DNA of 44,631 nucleotides from Phaeodactylibacter sp. Its GTDB lineage: Bacteria > Bacteroidota > Bacteroidia > Chitinophagales > Saprospiraceae. Shown here piece by piece: positions 1-8,473 of the stretch. The stretch covers positions 1 through 44,631 of the forward strand of contig NZ_JALEGS010000026.1 of assembly GCF_022763345.1 (NCBI RefSeq), written 5' to 3'. Below the pieces are notes generated by a model. That model saw nothing but the letters and a program-made list of their open reading frames with translations, was not told the DNA's origin and did no database searches. Within the stretch, counting starts at the first letter, position 1, and the number at the start of each line of letters is the position of its first letter. The translations under genes were made by a program, and so were the position numbers.

Positions 1-158
1 CAACACAAAACCATTCCCATCCTGGCGGGGGTCGGGGGTGGAGATTCTAACTTTTCCGTCACAAAAAATAGCGCCACACCGACCGGCAACGCTCGCCCCT
101 TTTACATTTTTCAGTTTTACATTTTACATTTTACATTTCTCTGTTCTGCAGTTCCAAT

Positions 159-362
159 CCACAGCCAATGCCCCATAGGAGCAAAATATGGGTAACCCCA
201 AAGACCAACCATCGCCCCGTGCCGTAGGTACGAAATGTGAACGCCCGGCCACACCGACCCAACAAACACGCCCGGCGAAAGGACCGACTCCGTATAAAAC
301 TACGTCGGACAGCGAGAGCGCCGGGCGAGACAGCCCCACCGACCGGCAACGCTCGCCCCCAA
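159..362 (+). repeat. Long intergenic repeat R1, left copy
   Basis: This block begins CCACAGCCAATGCCCCATAGG, continues through GTGCCGTAGGTACGAAATGT and a 57-nt hairpin, and ends at GGCAACGCTCGCCCCC. The same order and orientation occurs at 44262-44492, with one roughly 25-base segment differing. A partial copy is at 447-534. The two long copies are direct repeats that flank almost the whole 43-kb gene cluster. I infer a dispersed Bacteroidota repeat family that could serve as homology for recombination. No open reading frame is conserved between copies. Confidence 0.8.
270..326. repeat. 57-nt hairpin repeat, left copy
   Basis: Outer arms GCCCGGCG (270-277) and CGCCGGGC (319-326) are perfect complements. 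Inside them CCGAC/GTCGG and CGTA/TACG can pair around a TAAAAC loop. An almost identical 57-nt copy is at 44402-44458. The conserved length and pairing suggest selection on a structure, RNA or DNA. Function is unknown. Confidence 0.75.
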
Positions 363-446
363 GACTGCACCAACGGCAACGCTCGCCACTTTTACATTTT
401 TCAGTTTTACATTTTACATTTTACATTTCTCTGTTTTGCAGCCCCA

Positions 447-534
447 CCACAGCCAATGCCCCACTTGGGGCTAAATGTAGGTAACCTCCAAGACCACCCG
501 TAGCCTCGTGCCGTAGGTACGAAATGTGAACGCC
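447..534 (+). repeat. Partial copy of repeat R1
   Basis: This resembles the first 90 bases of the R1 repeat at 159-362. It has CCACAGCCAATGCCCC, a GCCCC-ACTT-GGGGC hairpin, a GGTAACCTCCAAGACC segment and CGTGCCGTAGGTACGAAATG. The hairpin loop differs from the right-hand copy (CATA there, ACTT here) while the GCCCC/GGGGC arms are kept. It is preceded by a T/A-rich run that also precedes the first copy. Confidence 0.7.
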
Positions 535-563
535 AAGGCTACACCAGCTGGGCACTGCTTACA

Positions 564-596
564 GAACGCCGGGGGAAGGGAGAGCCCCCGGCGTTC
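564..596. repeat. Perfect 12-bp stem hairpin
   Basis: Arms 564-575 (GAACGCCGGGGG) and 585-596 are perfectly complementary around a 9-base loop (AAGGGAGAG). No T-run follows on either strand, so it is not an obvious intrinsic terminator. It lies between R1 and the structured repeat at 672. Confidence 0.7.
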
Positions 597-671
597 CGAT
601 TTCCCAAGCCTCCCCGACCGGCACCGCTCGCCCCATGCCACCGCCCCCTGCAGACCCCGCCCGGCCCCGGC

Positions 672-865
672 CTTGCAGCGTTTAGGGAAAATCGCAGGCA
701 GACGACGGCCACCCAGTGGCGCGGATACACTGTTTGAGCCAATACGCCCCACCAACCTGAAAACCCAACACCAAGCTATTCCCCGCAACCCCTTAATCCA
801 CCACGCAACAAGGCGAGTTTGTAGGCGCGAGTCGGCTGTCTGCGATTTTCCCGTTAAGAACGATA
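672..865. repeat. Structured repeat R2, copy 1
   Basis: The unit starts CCTTGCAGCGTTTA and ends CCGTTAAGAACGAT. Its terminal arms 685-706 and 831-852 pair over 22 positions with one G-U and one mismatch. The internal landmarks TGTTTGAGCC, CTGAAAACCCA, GCTATTCCCC and AGGCGAGTTTG are shared with copy 2 (1075-1256). The first arm and TGTTTGAGCC recur at 44535. No coding potential is conserved. I infer a structured RNA or a non-autonomous mobile element. Confidence 0.75.
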
Positions 866-895
866 AGTCCCGGTATAACCGGGAATTTTTGTTTC

Positions 896-926
896 CTCCG
901 CCTGCCGTAGCTTAAGCAAAGGCAGG
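896..926. mobile_element. Short palindromic insertion (REP-like)
   Basis: CCTGCC (901-906) pairs with GGCAGG (921-926) around an internal GCTTAAGC palindrome. Compared with the homologous site after copy 2 of R2 (1276-1284), this sequence replaces two T residues inside an otherwise shared tract running from TTTTTGTTTC to TTCATC. It therefore behaves like an inserted unit. Related sequences (CTCCGCCCGCCGTAGCC ... GCGAAGGCGG) sit at about 41763-41809 and 41868-41914. Confidence 0.55.
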
Positions 927-1074
927 TTCATCCAGGAAAAGAAAATGCTAGATTTGCGCACAAGCCACCGCCCCGCCAGACCAAGCCCAGAAGACCAACC
1001 GTACGGCACCGCTCGCCCCAAAGCCATCCCCCCCAGCAGCCACCGCCAGGAAGACCCCGCCCGGCCCCCGGCAT

Positions 1075-1256
1075 TGCAGCGTTTAGCGGATTGGGCTGCG
1101 AAAAACCGTGAAGAACGGCTCATTGTTTGAGCCAATGCCTGCAATCAAACTGAAAACCCAGCACTACGCTATTCCCCACAATTCCTATCACCACAATGCA
1201 CTAAGGCGAGTTTGAGCAGTTTAGGTTTTTCGCAGTTCAATCCGCGTTAAGAACGA
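1075..1256. repeat. Structured repeat R2, copy 2
   Basis: This has the same flanks and internal landmarks as copy 1, but its terminal arms are different in sequence. Bases 1086-1107 and 1224-1245 pair over all 22 positions with two G-U pairs. Copy 1 arms begin GGGAAAATCGCAG whereas copy 2 arms begin GCGGATTGGGCTGCG. Preserved complementarity despite sequence change is the signature of a structure under selection, or of an element that acquires new palindromes. Confidence 0.75.
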
Positions 1257-1275
1257 TGCAGAGCCGTGATTTTTG

Positions 1276-1299
1276 TTTCTTTTCATCTAGGAAAAGAAA
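1276..1299. terminator. A/T-rich hairpin, terminator-like
   Basis: TTTCTTTTC (1276-1284) and GAAAAGAAA (1291-1299) form a perfect 9-bp stem with loop ATCTAG. The stem is weak in GC. In copy 1 the same hairpin arm is split by the palindromic insertion at 896-926. It may be part of the R2 repeat rather than a true terminator. Confidence 0.35.
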
Positions 1300-1565
1300 A
1301 TGCTAGATTTGCGCATAGCCGCACCGACCGGCAACGCTCGAATACAACCAGCCCACGCTGCCCCCACCGACCGACAAAGCCTTACACAAAGTCACCCTAC
1401 ACCTCCCAATACAAAAAACAACCCAAAAGAAAAAATCCCCCAAAATTTGGCACTCTCAAAACCCCTTCGTTTTTTTGTACCGTCTAACACACAACAGGGC
1501 AAACACAACAACATCACCACCAACACTGCTCGTCAGCCCACCCGCTGATACAGCAGACCTATCTA

Positions 1566-1715
1566 CCGACGTTGATAAGCCCCTGCGACTTATCGTCGGC
1601 GAAGCCGTAGAAAGAAAAGGTTTACCACTCAGGCACTAAGACACCAAGTCTCACTGATGATTTTACAGACAGCTGCCAATCTTAGTGCACCTCACGCCCT
1701 TACACCCTTAGTGGT
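1566..1715. repeat. Hairpin and degenerate inverted repeat before epimerase
   Basis: At 1566-1599 CCGAC...GATAAG pairs with CTTATC-GTCGG with a 3-base bulge. At 1624-1715 an ACCACTCAGGCACTAAG stretch faces CTTAGTGCAC...CTTAGTGGT, a loose inverted repeat of a type common between Bacteroidota genes. CAATCTTAGTGCACC (1677-1691) recurs exactly at 8223-8237 beside the IS256 element. Confidence 0.45.
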
Positions 1716-1745
1716 CCATCCCACACGCATAGCATACAACTATAG

Positions 1746-2804
1746 ATGAAAATATTAATCACAGGCACCGCTGGCTTCATAGGCTTCCACCTGGCCAACC
1801 GCCTCACCCACCGCGGCGACCAAGTCACCGGCCTAGACATCATCAACGACTACTACGACCCCCAAGTCAAATACGACCGCCTCAAAAGCGCCGGGATCAA
1901 TACCGATGCGATTGAGTACGGCAAGCCCGTACAAAGCACCACCCACGACAACTACCAGTTCGTCAAGCTGGACCTCGTGGACCGCGAAGGGCTCGACCAA
2001 CTCTTCAAAACCGAACAGTTTGATGCCGTAGTCAACCTCGCCGCACAGGCCGGCGTACGCTACAGCCTCATCAACCCGCAGGCGTATATCGATAGCAATA
2101 TCATCGGATTTACCAATATACTGGAGTGCTGCCGCCACCACGAGGTCGGGCACCTGGCCTACGCCTCCAGCTCCAGCGTGTACGGACTGAATGAGAAAAT
2201 GCCGCTGTCCACGGCCGATAATGTGGACCACCCCATCTCCCTCTACGCCGCTTCCAAGAAGAGCAATGAGCTGATGGCGCACACCTACAGCCACCTGTTT
2301 GGCATACCCACGACCGGGCTCCGCTTCTTCACCGTCTATGGCCCCTGGGGCCGGCCGGATATGGCGCTCTTCCTGTTCACGGAAGCCATGCTCAAGGGCG
2401 AGCCCATCAAAGTCTTCAACCACGGTAATATGGTGCGCGACTTCACCTATGTGGATGATATCGTAGAGGGCGTGGTGCGCGTCATCGACAACCCGCCAAA
2501 GGGCAACCCGCAGTGGACCGGCGCATCTCCCCTGCCCGACTCCTCCGTAGCGCCCTGGAAGGTCTACAATATCGGCAATAACAACCCGGTAAAGCTGATG
2601 GACTTCATCAAAGCCATTGAGGAAAAACTGGGGATTACCGCAGAGAAAAATATGATGGATATCCAACCCGGGGACGTGCCCGCGACTTATGCGGATGTGC
2701 AGGACCTCATGGATAACTTCAACTATAAACCGGAGACGACGATTCAGGAAGGGATTGATGCTTTTGTGGATTGGTATGTGGCATATTATGGGGTGGAGGT
2801 TTAG
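1746..2804 (+). CDS. UDP-glucuronate 4-epimerase-like SDR enzyme
   Basis: A 352-residue extended short-chain dehydrogenase/reductase. The NAD-binding GTAGFIG motif is at residues 7-13, and the catalytic pair Y167/K171 sits in SLYAASKK. RFFTVYGPWGRPDMAL is typical of the CapI/UDP-glucuronate 4-epimerase subgroup. The likely reaction is UDP-GlcA to UDP-GalA in the cytoplasm, supplying an acidic sugar to the polymer. The length is normal for the family, and ATG follows an AT-rich leader without a clear ribosome binding site. Codon use is GC-rich, like the right-hand flank and unlike the 11-25 kb core. A different uronic-acid or N-acetyl sugar epimerase cannot be excluded. Confidence 0.85.
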   Translation: MKILITGTAGFIGFHLANRLTHRGDQVTGLDIINDYYDPQVKYDRLKSAGINTDAIEYGKPVQSTTHDNYQFVKLDLVDREGLDQLFKTEQFDAVVNLAAQAGVRYSLINPQAYIDSNIIGFTNILECCRHHEVGHLAYASSSSVYGLNEKMPLSTADNVDHPISLYAASKKSNELMAHTYSHLFGIPTTGLRFFTVYGPWGRPDMALFLFTEAMLKGEPIKVFNHGNMVRDFTYVDDIVEGVVRVIDNPPKGNPQWTGASPLPDSSVAPWKVYNIGNNNPVKLMDFIKAIEEKLGITAEKNMMDIQPGDVPATYADVQDLMDNFNYKPETTIQEGIDAFVDWYVAYYGVEV

Positions 2805-2805
2805 G

Positions 2806-2949
2806 CTTGGATGGGTCTGGGCGGGTTTAGGGGTTAGTTCTTGGATGGGTCTGGGCTGGTTTAGGGGTTAGCGTTTAGGTCCTTGCTGCGTCTTGAGTTG
2901 TTTAGGGTTTAGGGATAGAGGTCAGTCTGGGCTGGTTTAGAGGTTAGCG
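2806..2949 (+). repeat. 34-bp G-rich tandem repeat with TTTAGGG units
   Basis: Two 34-bp copies (2806-2839 and 2840-2873) begin CTTGGATGGGTCTGGGC and end GGTTTAGGGGTTAG. A partial third copy is at 2924-2949, with TTTAGGGTTTAGGG between. The strand is strongly G/T-rich. Complementary C-rich tracts follow at 2998-3039 and 3405-3512, so the four-helix-bundle gene lies between opposed telomere-like tracts. Confidence 0.8.
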
Positions 2950-3039
2950 TAATAGATGCTCTGCATTTTGCGTTGAGAAAATAAAAAAAGGGCATCGCCC
3001 CCCTCTAAACCCTAAACTAAAACCTCTAAACTCAAACCC

Positions 3040-3408
3040 ATGAAAACCTACAGCTTCGAATCCCTAAAAGCCTGGCAAACGAGTAAAGATCTGGCAAAAA
3101 TAGTGTACGAAATCACCAGAAACTTCCCGGCAGATGAGCGCTACGGGCTGACAAGCCAAATCCGAAGATCCGCCGTTTCCGTACCTACAAATATCGCAGA
3201 AGGCAGCGGGAGAATTACTGGCAAAGACAAAGCACACTTTACGACGCAATCCTACAGCAGCCTCATGGAAGTACTCAACCACGCCATCATCGCCCAGGAA
3301 TTAGGTTATATGAGCAAGGGCCAGCTAGACGTCATACGAACCCGTGTAGACCAAATCGCACCACTACTCAGCGGACTACGAAATGCTCAACTCAAGCAAT
3401 CAAGCTAA
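3040..3408 (+). CDS. Four-helix-bundle protein (S23/IVS family)
   Basis: A 122-residue all-helical protein with the family hallmarks: an N-terminal FESLKAWQTSKDLAKIVYE helix, FPADERYGLTSQIRRSAVSVPTNIAEGSGR in the middle, and a C-terminal LSGLRNAQL helix. This family includes proteins encoded in 23S rRNA intervening sequences and Avd-type accessory proteins of diversity-generating retroelements. No reverse transcriptase or variable repeat is seen here, so its role is unknown. It interrupts the export operon between the epimerase and the Wza-type gene. It is flanked by G-rich and C-rich low-complexity tracts, as is the paralogue at 43225. Confidence 0.85.
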   Translation: MKTYSFESLKAWQTSKDLAKIVYEITRNFPADERYGLTSQIRRSAVSVPTNIAEGSGRITGKDKAHFTTQSYSSLMEVLNHAIIAQELGYMSKGQLDVIRTRVDQIAPLLSGLRNAQLKQSS

Positions 3409-3512
3409 ACCCTAAACCCTAAACCACCCCAGCAACACCCCAGCCCTAAACCCTACCCTCTACCCCCTAAACCCTACCCTCTAAACAAAAACCCTATCTT
3501 CACCCCAAAAAA
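3405..3512 (+). repeat. C-rich CCCTAAA-type tract
   Basis: The stretch repeats CTAAACCCTAAACC, CCCTAAACCCTACCCTC and similar units up to the next start codon. It is the reverse-complement counterpart of the TTTAGGGG units at 2806-2949. No gene or hairpin terminator is visible. Confidence 0.7.
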
Positions 3513-4301
3513 ATGACCTCCACCATAAAAAATATAACCCTCTTAATCCTTACAGCCCTTTTTCTATCTTCCTGCGTCACACACGATGAACTCCTGAACT
3601 TCAACAAAGGACCAGAATTCCCGACTGCTCCAGAAGCCATTCAAAACCTCCCGCAGCTGACGATACAACCGGACGACCTCCTCTCTATACGGATAAAAGC
3701 GCTCGACCCCATTGCAGCCATGCCCTTCAATATTGACCCAGAAGGTATGATGAATATGAATATGGGCGGTGGCGGCATGCGCCCTTTAATCGGCTACCTC
3801 GTGGACCGGGAAGGCACGATCGATATGCCCATGCTGGGAACAATCAAGGTACTAGGAAGAACAACGGATGAAGTGCGGCAGATTGTACTGGAAAAGTTGG
3901 AACCATTTTTGAACAACCCAGTGGTCTCCGTACGATTCTTAAACTTTAGAATTACAGTTTTAGGCGAGGTTTTACAGCCTGGTACTTTTTTTGTAGCCAA
4001 TGAAAGAGTTACTGTTCTCGATATGTTAGGACAAGCCGGCGATATAACCCCCTATGGTAACCGAACCAATATCCTCGTCATCCGGGAAGAAGATGGGCAG
4101 CGGGAATTTGGACGGCTTAATATACAGGAGCGAGATATCTTTAAATCCCCTTTTTTCTACCTCCAGCAAAATGATGTGATCTACGTTGAACCTTTGCAAG
4201 TAAGGACTGCCTCTATTCGTGACCAATCTACACGGATTTTACCTTGGCTATCAGCAATTACTGCATTAACTACTTTGGCGTTGACTTTATCGAATTTATG
4301 A
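3513..4301 (+). CDS. Wza-type polysaccharide export lipoprotein
   Basis: A 262-residue outer-membrane export protein. The signal peptide ends in the lipobox LSSC, predicting lipidation at C21. The polysaccharide export domain covers roughly residues 45-145 (QPDDLLSIRIKA, DREGTIDMPMLGTIKVLGRT). An SLBB-like segment follows (RITVLGEVLQPGTF ... VLDMLGQAGDITPYGNRTNILVIRE). A hydrophobic C-terminal helix (WLSAITALTTLALTLSNL) fits the membrane anchor seen in Bacteroidota homologues. With the kinase next door it would form the envelope-spanning export channel. A variable Gly/Met-rich stretch (MNMNMGGGGMRP) near residues 77-90 is unusual. The gene starts directly after a C-rich repeat tract. Confidence 0.9.
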   Translation: MTSTIKNITLLILTALFLSSCVTHDELLNFNKGPEFPTAPEAIQNLPQLTIQPDDLLSIRIKALDPIAAMPFNIDPEGMMNMNMGGGGMRPLIGYLVDREGTIDMPMLGTIKVLGRTTDEVRQIVLEKLEPFLNNPVVSVRFLNFRITVLGEVLQPGTFFVANERVTVLDMLGQAGDITPYGNRTNILVIREEDGQREFGRLNIQERDIFKSPFFYLQQNDVIYVEPLQVRTASIRDQSTRILPWLSAITALTTLALTLSNL

Positions 4302-4434
4302 GTTTAAAAGCAGAGCAGTTGAGGGGTAATTACTAAAGAGAATAAATTTTAAAACAGGCACAGCTACAGAAAAGCAACTCTACTAATTATCTAGCAAAAG
4401 CATATCACCCAACTGCTTACTAACTAAAAATACC

Positions 4435-6825
<2,391 letters not shown>

Positions 6826-6884
6826 GGAAAGGAATTGGGAAGTAGTCGAGGCATAGCGGAGGAAAAATGTCCCGATAACAGTTC

Positions 6885-6892
6885 ATTTCAAT
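6885..6892. repeat. IS256-family target duplication, left
   Basis: ATTTCAAT sits immediately outside the left terminal inverted repeat and matches 8219-8226 exactly. An 8-bp duplication is normal for IS256-family insertion. Confidence 0.9.
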
Positions 6893-8218
6893 GGGAGTGG
6901 CCACTGAACTGTGTCTGCGTCAAAAGTAGATACACGATTATGTCAAAACAACCAAAAAAGGGAGCGGTCAGTGATTTCGATTTCGAGTCCTACCGCCAAA
7001 CGGTAATCCAGGGCCTGATGCAAGGCAAAGGGCTGACTGGCGAAGAAGGCCTCTTAAAGCCTTTGATTGCCAACTTCATAGAAGGGGCTTTGTCAGCCGA
7101 GCTGGAAGACAATCTTGCACAGAGCAAGGCAGAGGGCACCGCCAACAAGCGTAATGGCAAGCAGTCCAAGCAAATCCGTACCGAGTCAGGCGAGGTGGAA
7201 GTCCACTACAGCCGGGACCGGGAAGGGACTTTTGAACCTCTCACCGTAAAAAAGCGCCATCACGAGTTTGGCCTGAGGCTTGACAACCAGATCCTGGAGC
7301 TTTACGCAATGAGCAATTCAGTGAGCGATATACGCACGCACCTGGAGCGGATGTATGGAGCCCAAATGAGCGAAAGCCGCATTTCGAATGTGATCAATCA
7401 AACCTGGGACCGGGTGGAAGCCTGGCGTAATGCCCCTTTAGCTCCGATGCTAGCCGTACTGTTTATTGATGCAGTGCACGTGGACGTGCGCAGGGACGGG
7501 CAAGTCAGGCGTATTGCTCTTTATGTAATGTATGGCATAAGCATTGAAGGAGAACGGCAGGTCATTGCCCTAATCCCCGGCCAGGGAGCAGAAGGTGCCG
7601 TGGAATGGGGGCGCTGCCTGGAACAGCTTAAGCAGCGCGGCTTGCAGGATGTGCTCTATATCTGCAGCGATGGCCTAAGCGGGCTGCGCGAAGTGATCGC
7701 CGAGGCTTTCCCGTTAGCGAATATCCAGCGCTGCGTAGTGCATAAAATCCGCAATACCTTCAGATTGCTGGATGAAAAAGACAGCCGGCAGGTCTTGCGC
7801 CAGCTCAAAGAGGTCTACCACGCGGTCAATGAAGCCGAGGCCCGGCGTAAACTGGACGATTTCGGCCGTTATTGGGACGGCAAGTACGACTTAGTGGTTA
7901 ACTTGTGGCTCAAAGACTGGGAAGACCTTATGGGGTGCATGAACCTCAGCCCGGCGCTCAAAAAGCTAATCTACACCACTAATGCCATTGAAAACCTGAA
8001 CCGGGAGATCCGCAGGGTAACAAAGGCTAAGGCGGGGTGGGTCAGTGACCGCGCACTCTTGATCCAGCTCTTCCTGGCTTTAGACCGCAAGCGGTCGTCC
8101 TGGAATAAGAACGTCTTTGAGTGGAACGCCATCCATAGAGAACTGGCAGCAACTCATGGTGAGCGGTTCACTAAATATATTTCTTAATTTCGCCAGACAC
8201 AGTTTAGTGTACACTCCC
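6893..8218 (+). mobile_element. Complete IS256-family insertion sequence
   Basis: A 1326-bp element bounded by 25-bp terminal inverted repeats at 6893-6917 and 8194-8218, matching at 22 of 25 positions. The outer ends are GGGAGTG and the inner parts share AACTGTGTCTG. It is flanked by perfect 8-bp duplications and carries one intact transposase gene, which indicates recent insertion. It lies between the tyrosine kinase and the ABC flippase, so it may affect transcription of the downstream genes. Confidence 0.93.
6940..8187 (+). CDS. IS256-family (mutator-type) transposase
   Basis: A 415-residue transposase starting at MSKQPKKG. The frame can be read back to 6835, but those codons cross the left inverted repeat, so ATG 6940 is preferred. 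Mutator-family hallmarks are NKRNGKQSKQIRTESGEVEV in the N-terminal part, an Asp in LFIDAVHVDVR and a second Asp in YICSDGLSGLREV. The C-terminal YTTNAIENLNREIRRVTKAK holds the catalytic Glu region. Length is normal and the frame is unbroken, so it is probably active. Confidence 0.93.
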   Translation: MSKQPKKGAVSDFDFESYRQTVIQGLMQGKGLTGEEGLLKPLIANFIEGALSAELEDNLAQSKAEGTANKRNGKQSKQIRTESGEVEVHYSRDREGTFEPLTVKKRHHEFGLRLDNQILELYAMSNSVSDIRTHLERMYGAQMSESRISNVINQTWDRVEAWRNAPLAPMLAVLFIDAVHVDVRRDGQVRRIALYVMYGISIEGERQVIALIPGQGAEGAVEWGRCLEQLKQRGLQDVLYICSDGLSGLREVIAEAFPLANIQRCVVHKIRNTFRLLDEKDSRQVLRQLKEVYHAVNEAEARRKLDDFGRYWDGKYDLVVNLWLKDWEDLMGCMNLSPALKKLIYTTNAIENLNREIRRVTKAKAGWVSDRALLIQLFLALDRKRSSWNKNVFEWNAIHRELAATHGERFTKYIS

Positions 8219-8226
8219 ATTTCAAT
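8219..8226. repeat. IS256-family target duplication, right
   Basis: ATTTCAAT is identical to 6885-6892 and abuts the right inverted repeat. It continues into CTTAGTGCACC, a string that also occurs at 1681-1691. Confidence 0.9.
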
Positions 8227-8473
8227 CTTAGTGCACCCTATGAAGTGTGCAAAACGCAATACAAAGCATTATTCCAAAAGGCTCACTTATCAACTTATCC
8301 ACTGCTCAATACTCTCCCCTTCATAAACCGAAAGTAAAAATAGAACTGGGAAGGCACTCCTAAAATTCTCGTCTTCTTAACTCCTTCACTAAGAATATTA
8401 AAGCATCAAAATCTTCGTCAAAAAACACTTCAGTTCTTTAGCTTTCTTCTACCACCACCTGCGCTACCGATTA

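Larger units (their letters stand above)
1..1745. other. Gene-free repeat region at left end
   Basis: I see no credible gene in this 1.7-kb stretch. The open frames in it are compositional accidents in GC-rich repeats. It contains tandemly arranged, diverged repeat units, several strong hairpins and T/A-rich runs of the TTTTACATTTTACA type at about 100-137 and 390-428. A motif GACCGGCAACGCTCGCCCC or close variants appears at about 81, 341, 373, 616, 1003 and 1326, and again near 44361 and 44473. Spacing is irregular, so it is not a CRISPR array. Individual elements are listed separately. Confidence 0.75.

Noticed and set aside
77..390. Possible CRISPR array from recurring GGCAACGCTCGCC words
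   Set aside because: Spacing is irregular (tens to hundreds of bases), there are no uniform spacers and no cas genes.
672..1256. Integron attC sites as an explanation for conserved ends with variable stems
   Set aside because: The expected core triplets (RYYYAAC / GTTRRRY pair) are not both present, the units are longer than typical and no integrase or cassette array is seen.
60..1560. Several overlapping open frames of 60-130 codons on both strands
   Set aside because: They run through hairpin repeats, have Pro/Arg/Thr-rich low-complexity translations and are not conserved between repeat copies.
1833..2666. Long minus-strand frame of 277 codons
   Set aside because: It is the antisense shadow of the GC-rich epimerase gene, whose motifs are unambiguous.
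3040..3408. Diversity-generating retroelement centred on the four-helix-bundle gene
   Set aside because: No reverse transcriptase, template repeat or variable-repeat target gene is present in the window.
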